Shown here: in pieces, positions 1 to 9,881 of the stretch
How positions within the stretch are numbered: position 1 is the stretch's first letter
Layout: each line of letters opens with the position of its first letter
Source: Thermoplasmata archaeon
Lineage (GTDB): Archaea; Thermoplasmatota; Thermoplasmata; Methanomassiliicoccales; Methanomethylophilaceae
DNA: 60,155 bases
Assembly (NCBI GenBank): GCA_015063195.1
Contig: SUSX01000003.1
Coordinates: 1-60,155 of the forward strand
Direction: 5' to 3'
The notes under the pieces: model-generated
What the model was told of the DNA's origin: nothing
Database searches by the model: none
Seen by the model: only the letters and a program-made list of their open reading frames with translations
Translations under genes and position numbers: made by a program

Positions 1-668
1 GTTCCGGGTGCAAAAGCAGGATCTATTCCGTCGATATCGATGGTAAGGTATACTTTCTCAGCCTTAACTGAATCCAAGGCAGTCTTCATTGCCCATTCGA
101 TTCCCCTTTCGTGAATGTCATATGCACTGATGTACGGGACGATATCGTCCCTGTCGAGTTCCTCTTCGGATATGGATCTCATTCCCAATGCGTAGACGTT
201 ATCCAATCCTAAGTGGTCCGCTGCCCTTCTTGTGATACATGCGTGACTGTTGGGTGAACCCATGTACTCATCTCTGGAGTCCAGGTGTGCATCTATTGAA
301 ATCAGGGCGATACTGCTCTCTTCGAAAGACTGTATGATAGGGATGTTGATGGAATGTTCTCCGCCGATGGCGATGGTGAATTTACCGTCACGGATAGCAG
401 GGCCCATTACAAATTTGACTTCATCAATCATATCTTCGGGGAAGATAAAATCATCACAGTCCCCGTAGTCATAAACGTTCAGTTCCGGAAGTTTTCCGTG
501 TTCGAAATGAGTTTGTTCAAAGTTATAAGAGCCGCGCCTGACGGCCATAGGGCCTTCTCTGGCGCCGGCTCTAAAACAAGATGTATGGTCGTACGGAATC
601 CCGTAGATGCAGATATCTGCATCGTTGTACGATGATTCAGCATCCGCAAATGAGATTCCGTTAGGCAT
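1..668 (-). CDS. speB: agmatinase / ureohydrolase family protein (partial, C-terminus off the left edge)
   Basis: Reverse-strand translation starts MPNGISFADAESSYNDADICIYGIPYDHTSCFRAGAREGP and reaches EKVYLTIDIDGIDPAFAPG, the arginase/agmatinase metal-binding signature. Reading frame runs off position 1. Confidence 0.88.
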   Translation of the reverse strand, partial: MPNGISFADAESSYNDADICIYGIPYDHTSCFRAGAREGPMAVRRGSYNFEQTHFEHGKLPELNVYDYGDCDDFIFPEDMIDEVKFVMGPAIRDGKFTIAIGGEHSINIPIIQSFEESSIALISIDAHLDSRDEYMGSPNSHACITRRAADHLGLDNVYALGMRSISEEELDRDDIVPYISAYDIHERGIEWAMKTALDSVKAEKVYLTIDIDGIDPAFAPG

Positions 669-679
669 ATACCTCAACC

Positions 680-1063
680 TCACATGAGTTTGTATCTGTC
701 CATCGCGATGATGTACATGACTTCTGCACCATCTTCGATGACACACTCATGATCGGGGTTGATGACCATTGTGATGTTCTCGAATGTTTCAAGGTCCATA
801 ATCTGAACTTCGTCTCCCTGAACGGAGAGGATCTGTCCCTTCCTCTTGTCGATGAGGGGAACCTGAACCTTTGTGCTGACGGGTCCTACGAGGGACTTCT
901 TTGCACCGGTGAAGATGCTTGCTGCATCGATGTTAGCTTTAGCTGATCCGTGTTTTCCGGGTTTTGATGTTGAAATGGAAAGGATCTTACAGGGCTCTTC
1001 GTCGATGTTGACGTACCTTCCGACTTTCAATTCTCTGATCTCTTTCATCTCCCATTCTGCCAT
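680..1063 (-). CDS. eif5A: translation initiation factor 5A (aIF5A)
   Basis: Protein MAEWEMKEIRELKVGRYVNIDEEPCKILSISTSKPGKHGSAKANIDA carries the hypusination loop KPGKHGSAK. ORF track start (1093) is longer; MAEW start preferred. Confidence 0.95.
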   Translation of the reverse strand: MAEWEMKEIRELKVGRYVNIDEEPCKILSISTSKPGKHGSAKANIDAASIFTGAKKSLVGPVSTKVQVPLIDKRKGQILSVQGDEVQIMDLETFENITMVINPDHECVIEDGAEVMYIIAMDRYKLM

Positions 1064-1178
1064 TTTCTTACTCTCCTTTTCGCATGGTTTCAAGTCGATG
1101 TTTGACCAGATTGGCCCTACAATCTCCTAACGACATGCATCTTGATTGCTCTCCCTTATCAGAACTTAATTTATAACC

Positions 1179-2291
1179 TTACTGGCCAGTTCTCTTGGAA
1201 AAACGCTCGTTTTTTCCGTTATTTTTCTTTTTAGGCCTCTGTTTTCCTTTTTTACCGTTCTGAGGCTTTTTCGGAGGATCGGGATATCTGCGTTTTATGT
1301 CCTCTATTCTGGCTTCAATCTCTTTCACGAGATCGTCACCTCTGAAGTCTCCTCCGTACTGATCGATCTTTGCAGCGATCGAGATTTTTCCCGCAAGTGC
1401 TCTGGCTATGTTACCGCGTTGCCAGTAGGGAGCACGGTGTACGCCCGGATACTGATAGATAACTCCGTGTTTCGGAGGTTTCTTTCCGGATCTGAGATGC
1501 CTAAACATGGCCTTCTCCGCACCGAGCATCTGTATTGTGGATGACGGCAGGGATGCAAGTCTTTCCAATCCCCCTGCCAGTGAAATGAGTCTTGCAGTCA
1601 GAGGGCCCCCTACGAGTGCGCATAGATTGGGACATATGTCTTCTATGATGGATGACACGTATTCTTCGGTTCTTTCTCTGAGCTCATAGGTCATGCACAG
1701 CTGATCAGCAAGATCCATGACCGCTCTCATGTCGTCCTCGTCGAATTCGGAACCTATGGATTCCAATTCGATATCCAGTTCTTCAATTATGCCGTCTCTT
1801 TCACCGTATCTCGCTACGAGTTCGGCATATCTTTTGTCCTTCGCATAGTCTGCAAGTTCCGGAAAGTGCATACCGTACCACTCGTGGAGTCTCTCGTTCA
1901 TGATGTTGGTGGATTCAATGAGATCATCCAATGATCTGACAGCCTGAACTGCACTTTTATCACGTGGCATCGGTTCGGAAGTTCTGAGTTTACCCAGTTT
2001 GATCATAGCGTCATGCATGATCTCTTGTGTGAATCCGTAATCCTCTGCTTTGATGAAACTGGAATCGAAGAGTGCAGGTTTTCCTAAGGATGCCTGTCTT
2101 CTGTCCACCACATTGAGTTTGACACGTCCTTCTGCCAGAGCAGCCTCCTCCGGGAGCACTCCTCCTCTCTGCATAATAGCAAGTTTTTCGGCTATTGCAT
2201 CTGCATCTTTCGGCATCAGTGTCTTTTCCAAAATCCTGTGTTCGTCACAAAGGAAGATTCCGAACCATTTTGTCACAAGGAACATGTTCAC
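1179..2291 (-). CDS. Nop5/Nop56-family C/D box RNP protein
   Basis: Contains the Nop domain LCALVGGPLTARLISLAGGLERLASLPSSTIQMLGAEKAMFRHL...PKHGVIYQYPGVHRAPYWQRGNIARALAGKISIAAKID plus a Lys-rich tail. Confidence 0.93.
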   Translation of the reverse strand: MNMFLVTKWFGIFLCDEHRILEKTLMPKDADAIAEKLAIMQRGGVLPEEAALAEGRVKLNVVDRRQASLGKPALFDSSFIKAEDYGFTQEIMHDAMIKLGKLRTSEPMPRDKSAVQAVRSLDDLIESTNIMNERLHEWYGMHFPELADYAKDKRYAELVARYGERDGIIEELDIELESIGSEFDEDDMRAVMDLADQLCMTYELRERTEEYVSSIIEDICPNLCALVGGPLTARLISLAGGLERLASLPSSTIQMLGAEKAMFRHLRSGKKPPKHGVIYQYPGVHRAPYWQRGNIARALAGKISIAAKIDQYGGDFRGDDLVKEIEARIEDIKRRYPDPPKKPQNGKKGKQRPKKKNNGKNERFSKRTGQ

Positions 2292-2890
2292 AACCTCTTG
2301 AGTCTTTCAATTTCGTCCTTGGGGAGGCTTCTGCATCTTCCAGTAAGCATCTGCAGTTTGGCTTGGAATTCAAGTTCTTCCATACGGTTGTATGCATCCT
2401 CGATAGTCCTTCCCTGAGTGACGGCACCGTGTCTCTCCATAAGAATGGCATTACTGTCGGCACAGGATGCAACTGCATTTGCCAGGTCATCTGTTCCCGG
2501 AGTATAGTATCCCACTGTGGGAACATCTCCGAGAAGAATCACTCCCTCAGGCGTAAGGTCCGTTCTGATTTTTTTCTTGAGTGTGAGCGCTACACAGTTG
2601 AGAGGGTGGCAGTGCACGATTGCACCTGTATTCTGGTTCTTCTTATACAGTGCAAGATGCATTCCTGTTTCGATAGACGGCTTACCCTCTGTGAGTACTT
2701 CTCCGTCCATGGATACGATCAGGAGTTCCTCTTCGTCCAACAGGCCCTTGTTCTTTCCGCTGGGTGTGATGACGATCTCCTCTTCGTTGAGCCTGATGCT
2801 CATGTTCCCTCCTGCGGAGACGGTTAATTCTCTGTCATACAGAAGTGAACAGAATTTCACCAATTGTTTTCTGGCATAGGATTCGTTCAT
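2288..2890 (-). CDS. class II aldolase (L-fuculose-1-phosphate aldolase-like)
   Basis: GNMSIRLNEEEIVITPSGKNKGLL...ETGMHLALYKKNQNTGAIVHCHPLNCVALTL matches class II aldolase/adducin Zn-His signatures. Confidence 0.88.
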   Translation of the reverse strand: MNESYARKQLVKFCSLLYDRELTVSAGGNMSIRLNEEEIVITPSGKNKGLLDEEELLIVSMDGEVLTEGKPSIETGMHLALYKKNQNTGAIVHCHPLNCVALTLKKKIRTDLTPEGVILLGDVPTVGYYTPGTDDLANAVASCADSNAILMERHGAVTQGRTIEDAYNRMEELEFQAKLQMLTGRCRSLPKDEIERLKRL

Positions 2891-3885
2891 TCCTTCACCT
2901 TCTCTATCTCGTTGGGTTTGAGGATTCCTTTTTCAGTGATGAATCCTGTGACGTATTTTGCAGGAGTCATATCGAAGGCAGGATTCAGTGCAGGTGAACC
3001 AACGGGTGCTATGCGTATGTCGCCTACCATCGTGACTTCTTCTTCAGATCTGTTCTCAATGACGATGTCCTCTCCGGTTTTGGTGTTGAAATCGAAAGTG
3101 GATATGGGTGCTGCGACGTAGAACGGGACGCCGAATTCTTTTGCCAGGACTGCCTTCTCAAATGTACCGATCTTGTTGGCAAAATCACCGTTGGCAGCGA
3201 TTCTGTCCGCCCCTACGATAATCATGTCCACTCCTTCTCTGATGTAGTGTCCTGAGGATCCGTCAGGTATGATGGCATGGTCTATGCCTTCCTGGTTGAG
3301 TTCCCATGCAGTTAACTGCATTCCCTGTAATCTGGGTCTTGTTTCTGAAGCATACACAAAGAATTTCTTTCCGTCAGCGAAAGCCCTTCTGATTGGTGCC
3401 AATGCGGTGCCCACATCGACGGTTGCCAATGCTCCTGCGTTGCAGTGGGTCATGACTTTGAAACCGTCTTTGATAAGTTCTGCACCGTAGTTTCCTATCA
3501 GTGTGCATTTGTCTACCATAGATTGCGCGTATCCGTCTGCTGATTTGATCGGGTCGGCTCCTGCCTTCACTTTTTCTACCATGTAGTCTGTTGCATAGAA
3601 CAGGTCGTTTGCGGTAGGTCTTGCAGCTTTCATGACCTTGGCGGCTTCATCGATATCTGCGCCAGAAAGTGCTGCAAGGCACATTCCGTATGCTGCCGTC
3701 GCTCCGATGGAGGGTGCGCCCCTCGTGGTCATGTTTCTGATACTCTCTGCAACATCTTCGTATCTGTCAAATGATACGAAAATTAGTTCATGCGGGAGTC
3801 TTCTCTGATCTATCATAACGGTTTTTCCGTCTTCGAACCATACTGCACGTACGTCCTTCGTGCCGCTCTCAGTTCTGACTTTCAT
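2887..3885 (-). CDS. mtnA: S-methyl-5-thioribose-1-phosphate isomerase (MtnA-like)
   Basis: TRGAPSIGATAAYGMCLAA, MTHCNAGALATVDVGTALAPI, YASETRPRLQGMQLTAWEL, IIVGADRIAANGDFANKIGT are MtnA/eIF2B-like signatures. Start at MKVRTESGTKD preferred over ORF start 3999. Confidence 0.9.
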   Translation of the reverse strand: MKVRTESGTKDVRAVWFEDGKTVMIDQRRLPHELIFVSFDRYEDVAESIRNMTTRGAPSIGATAAYGMCLAALSGADIDEAAKVMKAARPTANDLFYATDYMVEKVKAGADPIKSADGYAQSMVDKCTLIGNYGAELIKDGFKVMTHCNAGALATVDVGTALAPIRRAFADGKKFFVYASETRPRLQGMQLTAWELNQEGIDHAIIPDGSSGHYIREGVDMIIVGADRIAANGDFANKIGTFEKAVLAKEFGVPFYVAAPISTFDFNTKTGEDIVIENRSEEEVTMVGDIRIAPVGSPALNPAFDMTPAKYVTGFITEKGILKPNEIEKVKE

Positions 3886-4002
3886 ATTAGCACCGTCGTT
3901 CTGTATGCTCTCAAATACTAAATTGGTTGTTGCTGAAAATGCCCGTTCGTTATTCAAAAGAATCCAAGATATCCATTTATACGATTTAACCGATGGCAAA
4001 TT

Positions 4003-4755
4003 ATGAGTGGGAGCAACGTACCCAGAGACTATGAGCTCTATGTGGTGGACAATGGTTTCATCAAAGTTTCTAGCGGGATTCAGAGGAGAATACTGGAAGC
4101 TCTGCGTGACGGTGATATGTCTCCTACGGAATTGTCATTTGTAACAGGCAGATCCAGGTCCACACTCTCAGCACATTTGGATAATATGGTCAAATCAGGA
4201 CTCATCGGGTACAGGCAGAACGAAGAGGATGCCAGAAGCAGAATCTATTTCACCCGTTCGGATCCGCTCATGAAATCCAAAGTTCCGGATAAGAAGGCAT
4301 TGATGCTGTCCAGTATGATCTTCCAGGATGTACGTCAACGTCCGGAAAGTGCCAGTAATCTCATTCTCAGGTCATTGATTCTCACATCGGACGGCGTAGG
4401 ATTGGATATGGCTCCTATGATGTTCAGCATAGGGTGTGACATGGCAGGTTATCTTCTGTCTACGATGGAGGCATACACGGTCAGCAGAACATTGGATCTG
4501 GCAAAGGAATGGTTCGATAAGTTCGATCTCGGAGAGTTATGTGTCTATTCCAAAGATCCGATAACCATTCTGTTCAGAGACACAGTGGATCTTACTCAGA
4601 CATCCGCAGAAGTTATGGCATCTTTTGTTTCAGGATTCCTGGTGACATTGTTCAGATCCAATCTCAAGAAGGTTTATGTCATTACCGATCAGGAAGTGTT
4701 CGGCGACCGTAACAACTATATCAGAATGAAATTCGAGCCTGAAGACTCATTCTGA
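4003..4755 (+). CDS. winged-helix transcriptional regulator with a C-terminal sensor-like domain
   Basis: N-terminal RRILEALRDGDMSPTELSFVTGRSRSTLSAHLDNMVKSGLIGYRQNEEDARSRIYF is a wHTH; the C-terminal half was not assigned to a family. Confidence 0.7.
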   Translation: MSGSNVPRDYELYVVDNGFIKVSSGIQRRILEALRDGDMSPTELSFVTGRSRSTLSAHLDNMVKSGLIGYRQNEEDARSRIYFTRSDPLMKSKVPDKKALMLSSMIFQDVRQRPESASNLILRSLILTSDGVGLDMAPMMFSIGCDMAGYLLSTMEAYTVSRTLDLAKEWFDKFDLGELCVYSKDPITILFRDTVDLTQTSAEVMASFVSGFLVTLFRSNLKKVYVITDQEVFGDRNNYIRMKFEPEDSF

Positions 4756-5370
4756 TGAATATGTGAGAAGTGCACCGTCTCCCAGTTTCTCGCAACTCTC
4801 GAATTTCAGAGTGATTCCTTCTTCACGGACCCATCCGTCCCCGTCTACCGGTGTTGGTGAAAGTCTTCCACCGATGATGAGATTACCTACAAATACTGTG
4901 TATTTATCCACCAATCCGAGTCTGAAGAAAGATGAAATGGTCTCTCCTCCGCCTTCGACGAGAATACTTCCGATGCCGGTTTCATACAGTCTGTTCATGA
5001 CGTCGACAAGATCTATATTCTTGCCGGATCTGATGACATCTGCATTATCCCAGGTCTCAGTACATTCGGACGATGTCACGATGATCGTTCTTGCAGCATC
5101 ATTGACGACCAAAGCATCCTTCGGTGTTCTTCCTTTAGGGTCAAGAACAATACGAATCTGATTCTCTTCGAAACTTCTGCCTTTGACGGTCAGGTGTGGA
5201 TCGTCTGCGATTATGGTTCCGACGCCGACCAATATTGCGTCATATTCCATTCTGAGACCTTTGACACGTGTTTTGTCTTCGGATGAGGATATTCTAACCT
5301 GTTTTCTGTCGGATCCTGCAAGTTTTCCGTCAGCGCTCATTGCACAATTGATATGGATAAAAGGTCTCAT
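4747..5370 (-). CDS. 2,5-diamino-6-ribosylaminopyrimidinone 5'-phosphate reductase (RibD C-terminal-like)
   Basis: INCAMSADGKLAGSDRKQVRISSSEDKTRVKGLRMEYDAILVGVGTIIADDPHLTVKG...SILVEGGGETISSFF typical of archaeal RibD reductase. Confidence 0.88.
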   Translation of the reverse strand: MRPFIHINCAMSADGKLAGSDRKQVRISSSEDKTRVKGLRMEYDAILVGVGTIIADDPHLTVKGRSFEENQIRIVLDPKGRTPKDALVVNDAARTIIVTSSECTETWDNADVIRSGKNIDLVDVMNRLYETGIGSILVEGGGETISSFFRLGLVDKYTVFVGNLIIGGRLSPTPVDGDGWVREEGITLKFESCEKLGDGALLTYSSE

Positions 5371-6401
5371 GCGGATTCACCGGGGCTCACAGTGATGTTG
5401 TATACATTCTCTTTACGTTCAACACCGAATTTGACATCGATAAACGTTTCCAATGTATCCATCTGGCTGAGAAGGTGTCTGCTGATACGGGAAACCGAGA
5501 ATGCACTGTCTCCGTCGGCCATTGAAAGATAAGGGAGAATCTGATCTGCAGTGTGTATATCCATCGTTGCTCCGGATTCCATCACCTGCAGAAGGTCGTT
5601 GGCAACATCCATTCCAGCCTGTTTTGCAGGGTGGCTTCTGGATGTCAGTACATTGCTTCCCAACATGCTTCCGTTGTCGTATTCCGCAACAAGGGATATT
5701 CCTCCGCCTCTGGAAATTCCTTCGCCGATCTTCTCAATTTCGATATTGACTTCTGTATCGTTGAATACGGAAAGACACCCTTCGATCATCTGATCTGTAA
5801 TCCAATCAGGTAAATTCTGTGAGAAGCACACTCCTCTTATTTCTTTGAGTTCACCGAGATCGTACATGTTCAGCGGTTTGATTTTTCCGATGGGCTGCAT
5901 GTTTACTGTGACTCTTCCCCCTCCCTCCGGATAGAATCCTCTCTGTACAATGTTCAGTTCGGCGTCGATACCCATTCTGGACATCAATGGGAAAAGAATC
6001 TGGTTGTAGGAATCGATCGGAGGGGCCCACATGACATTCGTTCCTCCAATCAGGTCTATTTTTACAGGATTTTTGTGATTTTTGGCTGCAAGCATCATCG
6101 CCTGAAGTACAAGTGTGATACTTCCTGCAGAGCCTATATCCATCATAATGTCGGATTCTTCAAAATCTCCGGGAATTATTGTCAGTTCCTGTGATCCTAA
6201 TTCGTTTCCTATAATCTGAGATCCAGTCATCTGAGCAACGGCCTCAACTGCGGTGCAGTGTTGTTTGGAAAGTCCGTTCGTAGGCCTGTTTTCACGGATT
6301 CTCGTCAGGTGTGTAGCCTGTCCGGTAATGGCTGCCATAGCAACGGAGGTCCTGACTGTCTGTCCTCCGCCCTCACCTCTCGAGCAATCAATCTCCAACA
6401 T
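5367..6401 (-). CDS. rtcA: RNA 3'-terminal phosphate cyclase
   Basis: IDCSRGEGGGQTVRTSVAMAAITG, RPTNGLSKQH, YPEGGGRV, SRGGGISLVAE motifs. Confidence 0.92.
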   Translation of the reverse strand: MLEIDCSRGEGGGQTVRTSVAMAAITGQATHLTRIRENRPTNGLSKQHCTAVEAVAQMTGSQIIGNELGSQELTIIPGDFEESDIMMDIGSAGSITLVLQAMMLAAKNHKNPVKIDLIGGTNVMWAPPIDSYNQILFPLMSRMGIDAELNIVQRGFYPEGGGRVTVNMQPIGKIKPLNMYDLGELKEIRGVCFSQNLPDWITDQMIEGCLSVFNDTEVNIEIEKIGEGISRGGGISLVAEYDNGSMLGSNVLTSRSHPAKQAGMDVANDLLQVMESGATMDIHTADQILPYLSMADGDSAFSVSRISRHLLSQMDTLETFIDVKFGVERKENVYNITVSPGESA

Positions 6402-6512
6402 TTCGTACCTATATTAAGGAACAATAGGGATAAACCTTTTCATCCACCTCGTATTTTTCTCGGAACCAACAGCACCTATTAAATAATCCTGTGGATTATG
6501 GGGGGTTACAGC

Positions 6513-6588
6513 GGGCTCGTGGTCTAGGGGTTATGACGGCGCCCTTACAAGGCGCAGATCGCCGGTTCGATTCCGGCCGGGCCCACCA
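6513..6588 (+). tRNA. tRNA-Val (anticodon UAC), CCA encoded
   Basis: Acceptor GGGCTCG/CGGGCCC (one G-U), anticodon stem GCGCC-CTTACAA-GGCGC with TAC at 34-36, T arm GCCGG-TTCGATT-CCGGC, then ACCA. Confidence 0.93.
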
Positions 6589-6737
6589 TCTGTATTTAAG
6601 ATGACTGCTGTGTTCTTTTCATTCAGATTGATTCGGTCAAGATTCCATATTGCAGATTGTATTTGTTCGAATCCCAATCTATCGTGATTTTCAAATATGG
6701 TTATCTCATATCCTAGCAACGTAGTGGAGGAACTACA

Positions 6738-7766
6738 ATGAGCAACGTGGATTTAGATTGGGCCAACATCGGTTTTGGATACATTCAGACAGACAAAAGA
6801 TACGTTTCCAACTTCAAGGACGGAGCATGGGACGAGGGATGCCTCACAGAGGATCCGAACGTCGTATTGAATGAGTGTGCCGGTGTACTCCAATATGCTC
6901 AGACGGTATTTGAAGGACTCAAAGCATACAGGACAGAGGACGGCAGGATTCTTACATTCCGTCCCGATCTCAATGCCAAAAGGATGATTGACAGTGCGAA
7001 GAGGCTCGAAATGCCTCCATTCTCAGAAGAGAGATTCATCGATGCTGTCGACAAGGTAGTGGCTGCAAATGCAAGATATGTGCCGCCCTTCGGATCAGGC
7101 GCGTCATTGTACCTCCGCCCGTACATGTTCGGAACCAATCCTGTCATCGGTGTCAAGCCTGCAACAGAATATCAGTTCCGTATCCTTGTAACGCCCGTAG
7201 GACCTTATTTCAAGGGAGGTGCAAAACCGATTACCATTCGTGTAAGCGATTTCGACCGTGCAGCTCCCCGCGGAACAGGACACATCAAAGCAGGCCTTAA
7301 CTATGCAATGAGTCTCCATGCAATCGTTGATGCTCACAATCAGGGATATGATGAGAACATGTATCTTGATTCACACACAAGGACCTATGTTGAAGAGACA
7401 GGAGGTGCTAACTTCATCTTCATCACCAAAGACGGTAAGTTAGTCACACCCAAATCCGATACGATCCTGCCTTCTATCACAAGGCGTTCATTGTGTTATG
7501 TTGCAGAGCACTATCTCGACATGGAAGTCGAAGAAAGAGAGATTCCGCTGACAGAAGTCAAGGAGTTCGCAGAATGCGGTCTCTGCGGTACAGCTGCAGT
7601 AATTTCTCCCGTCGGAAAGGTTGTCGATCACGGAACAGACATCTGCTTCCCCAGCGGAATGACCGAGATGGGCCCGGTTACAAAGAAACTCTACGATACA
7701 CTCACAGGAATCCAGATGGGTAGGATTGAAGCTCCTGAAGGATGGATTCACGAAATCAAACTGTAA
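6738..7766 (+). CDS. ilvE: branched-chain amino acid aminotransferase
   Basis: 342 aa; LQYAQTVFEGLKAYRTEDG, GASLYLRPYMFGT, GHIKAGLNYAMSLHA, YVEETGGANFIFI, GLCGTAAVISPVG. Confidence 0.95.
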   Translation: MSNVDLDWANIGFGYIQTDKRYVSNFKDGAWDEGCLTEDPNVVLNECAGVLQYAQTVFEGLKAYRTEDGRILTFRPDLNAKRMIDSAKRLEMPPFSEERFIDAVDKVVAANARYVPPFGSGASLYLRPYMFGTNPVIGVKPATEYQFRILVTPVGPYFKGGAKPITIRVSDFDRAAPRGTGHIKAGLNYAMSLHAIVDAHNQGYDENMYLDSHTRTYVEETGGANFIFITKDGKLVTPKSDTILPSITRRSLCYVAEHYLDMEVEEREIPLTEVKEFAECGLCGTAAVISPVGKVVDHGTDICFPSGMTEMGPVTKKLYDTLTGIQMGRIEAPEGWIHEIKL

Positions 7767-7776
7767 ATAAAACATT

Positions 7777-7810
7777 CCCGCGGATTACCGCGGGGTTTTA
7801 TCGTTTTTAA
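7777..7810. terminator. GC-rich hairpin plus T-rich tail between convergent ilvE and nadC
   Basis: Perfect 7-bp inverted repeat CCCGCGG-ATTA-CCGCGGG (7777-7794) followed by GTTTTATCGTTTTT. Confidence 0.65.
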
Positions 7811-7831
7811 CTACGAGACACAATCTCTTTT

Positions 7832-8662
7832 TCATTCAACAGACAGAGAGAAATGTATCGCTTTCACAGAATGTGTAATTGAACCCATAGAGATTCTGTC
7901 GGCAACACGCGCATAGTCTGCAACGTTATCAATGGTTATTCTGCCTGAAGCTTCCACCATGATGTCGGGATTAATCGATTTTACCAGTCTGTAGATTTCG
8001 GCAGCTTCCTCAGGAGTGCGGTTATCCATCATAATTATGTCCGCCCCGCATTTTGCAGCCACTTCAGCATCATGAAGTGTCTCCACTTCCACTTCGACAC
8101 CCATGCTGTACGGAAGGTCCAAGGTTTTTTCCATCACTGCCTCTATGCCTCCGAGAGCCTGGATATGATTGTCTTTGACGAGAACCAGATCATCAAGTCC
8201 GAATCTGTGAGGGTCTCCTCCACCGAGTACGATGGCTTTTTTCTCATATTTTCTGAATCCGGGCGTGGTCTTTCTGGTGCCTGCAATCTTGACATTTGCG
8301 TCATGTTTTCTGCAGAGCATAGTGGCATCATACACAGCTGTAGATATGCCGCTCATTCTCATCATTATGTTGAGTGCAGTCCTCTCTGCAGTGGTGATTC
8401 CTCTCAAAGGGCCGATGAGCCTCATGATCTGGGTGCCGGCACATACAAGCGTTCCGTCATCTACCAATTGTTCGGCTTTGACACCGAGTTTACTGAAGAT
8501 GGCTGTCGCCTCCTCCAATCCGGAGACGACAGCATCATCCTCGCATGTTATGACGGCAGAACCGTCTATATCTGGAACAAAGGTAGCGGTTGTTATATCT
8601 CCGCTACCGATGTCCTCAGCAAGGAATCTGTCAAAATCATCCTGTTCAGATTTCGAGTTCAA
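7832..8662 (-). CDS. nadC: nicotinate-nucleotide diphosphorylase (carboxylating)
   Basis: ALNIMMRMSGISTAVYDA, IAGTRKTTPGFRKYEKKAIVLGGGDPHRFGLDDLVLVKDNHI, VEVETLHDAEVA, DIIMMDNRTPEEA. Confidence 0.96.
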   Translation of the reverse strand: MNSKSEQDDFDRFLAEDIGSGDITTATFVPDIDGSAVITCEDDAVVSGLEEATAIFSKLGVKAEQLVDDGTLVCAGTQIMRLIGPLRGITTAERTALNIMMRMSGISTAVYDATMLCRKHDANVKIAGTRKTTPGFRKYEKKAIVLGGGDPHRFGLDDLVLVKDNHIQALGGIEAVMEKTLDLPYSMGVEVEVETLHDAEVAAKCGADIIMMDNRTPEEAAEIYRLVKSINPDIMVEASGRITIDNVADYARVADRISMGSITHSVKAIHFSLSVE

Positions 8663-9881
8663 ATTCCTCTCCCTCCATCGGGAGTATCACATTGTAATCT
8701 GCCAGATCTTTAAGGAACATCTCTCTAGTATCCGAATGCATGATGACGACGTTTGTCGGATCGCACTCACGTACAAACTCGACAATCTGCTTGTGATCTG
8801 CGTGTGCAGAGAAGTCAAACTTCATCACTTCGCAGTGTATAGGTGTCGGCTCTCCGTGGAGTTTGACCATTCCTGTATCCAACAGGAACCTTCCGTTAGT
8901 GTCATCAGCCTGATATCCGACAAGAAGTATTGCGTTGCGAGGATCGTCTTTGAGTGCTTTGATGTACTGTAAGACAGGTCCTCCGTCCAGCATTCCGCCT
9001 GTTGTGATGATGACTTCCGCCCTTTTGGCCTCACGCCTCATACTTGAGGTCTTAACCTCTACGAAACTTCTTCTGGCAGCCTTAAGATCCTTGGCATCCA
9101 ACATGTATTCTGGGTATTCCATGTACAGTCTTGTGACCGTCTTTCCCATACCGTCTACCCACATGTCATATCCGAGATTTCTGAGCAAGATCATGATTTC
9201 CTGAGTCCTTCCTATGGCGAAACTCGGAATGAGTACTGTACCTCCGCGGTCAACAACTTCTTTGATCTTCTCAATGAATTCTTTTTCAGTTGTCTTCCTG
9301 TCAGGGTGGATACGGCCCCCGTATGTACCTTCGATGAAGAGATTCTCACACTTTACAGGCCTGGCACCATCCACTAAACGTGTTCTGATAGTGTGTATGT
9401 CTCCTGTGTACAGTGTGTTTGTATCCTTGATGAATTCGAACATCGCTGCACCGGGGACATGTCCTGCTGAATGGAATTTGACATCTGTGTTCTTCAGTTC
9501 GATGGTGTCGCCGAATGTGAGAGGTACGACATCCTTCATTGTACGCTCTATATCGCCTGTCGTGTACGGAAGGGGATAATCCTCCGTCTTGGCTATCTTG
9601 AGACTGTCGTGCATCATCAGTTCTCCGACTTCCGCTGTGAGGGGAGTGGTGAACAGTTCACACCTGTCTCTTCCGACAATGGATGGAATCATTCCACTGT
9701 GGTCGAGGTGGGAATGTGTAAGGAAGCAATGTTTAATCCTCGGAGCCTGAAGAGGATATTCAGGAGGCTTCGAAGGATTCATGCCGTAATCTATCAGCAT
9801 GGTTTCTCCGTCATGTTCCATGGTCATTCCCATGCGTCCGACTGTTTCGGCGCCACCAAGGAACCTGAATTTCATTTTCAT
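8646..9881 (-). CDS. beta-CASP metallo-beta-lactamase RNase (archaeal CPSF-like)
   Basis: LTHSHLDHSGMIP, SAGHVPGAAMFEF, EGTYGGRIHPDR, IPSFAIGRTQEIMILL, FSAHADHKQ motifs. Confidence 0.92.
   Translation of the reverse strand: MKMKFRFLGGAETVGRMGMTMEHDGETMLIDYGMNPSKPPEYPLQAPRIKHCFLTHSHLDHSGMIPSIVGRDRCELFTTPLTAEVGELMMHDSLKIAKTEDYPLPYTTGDIERTMKDVVPLTFGDTIELKNTDVKFHSAGHVPGAAMFEFIKDTNTLYTGDIHTIRTRLVDGARPVKCENLFIEGTYGGRIHPDRKTTEKEFIEKIKEVVDRGGTVLIPSFAIGRTQEIMILLRNLGYDMWVDGMGKTVTRLYMEYPEYMLDAKDLKAARRSFVEVKTSSMRREAKRAEVIITTGGMLDGGPVLQYIKALKDDPRNAILLVGYQADDTNGRFLLDTGMVKLHGEPTPIHCEVMKFDFSAHADHKQIVEFVRECDPTNVVIMHSDTREMFLKDLADYNVILPMEGEEFELEI

Noticed and set aside
2195-2827. 210-aa ORF on + strand
   Set aside because: Antisense to the class II aldolase; Cys/His/Ser-rich mirror translation.
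6483-6499. ATAATCC-TGT-GGATTAT hairpin before tRNA-Val(UAC)
   Set aside because: Short, AT-rich and overlapping the probable tRNA promoter; likely incidental.
6531-6719. 62-aa ORF on - strand
   Set aside because: Overlaps tRNA-Val(UAC); its C-terminal PGRNRTGDLRLVRAPS is the familiar spurious translation of a tRNA.
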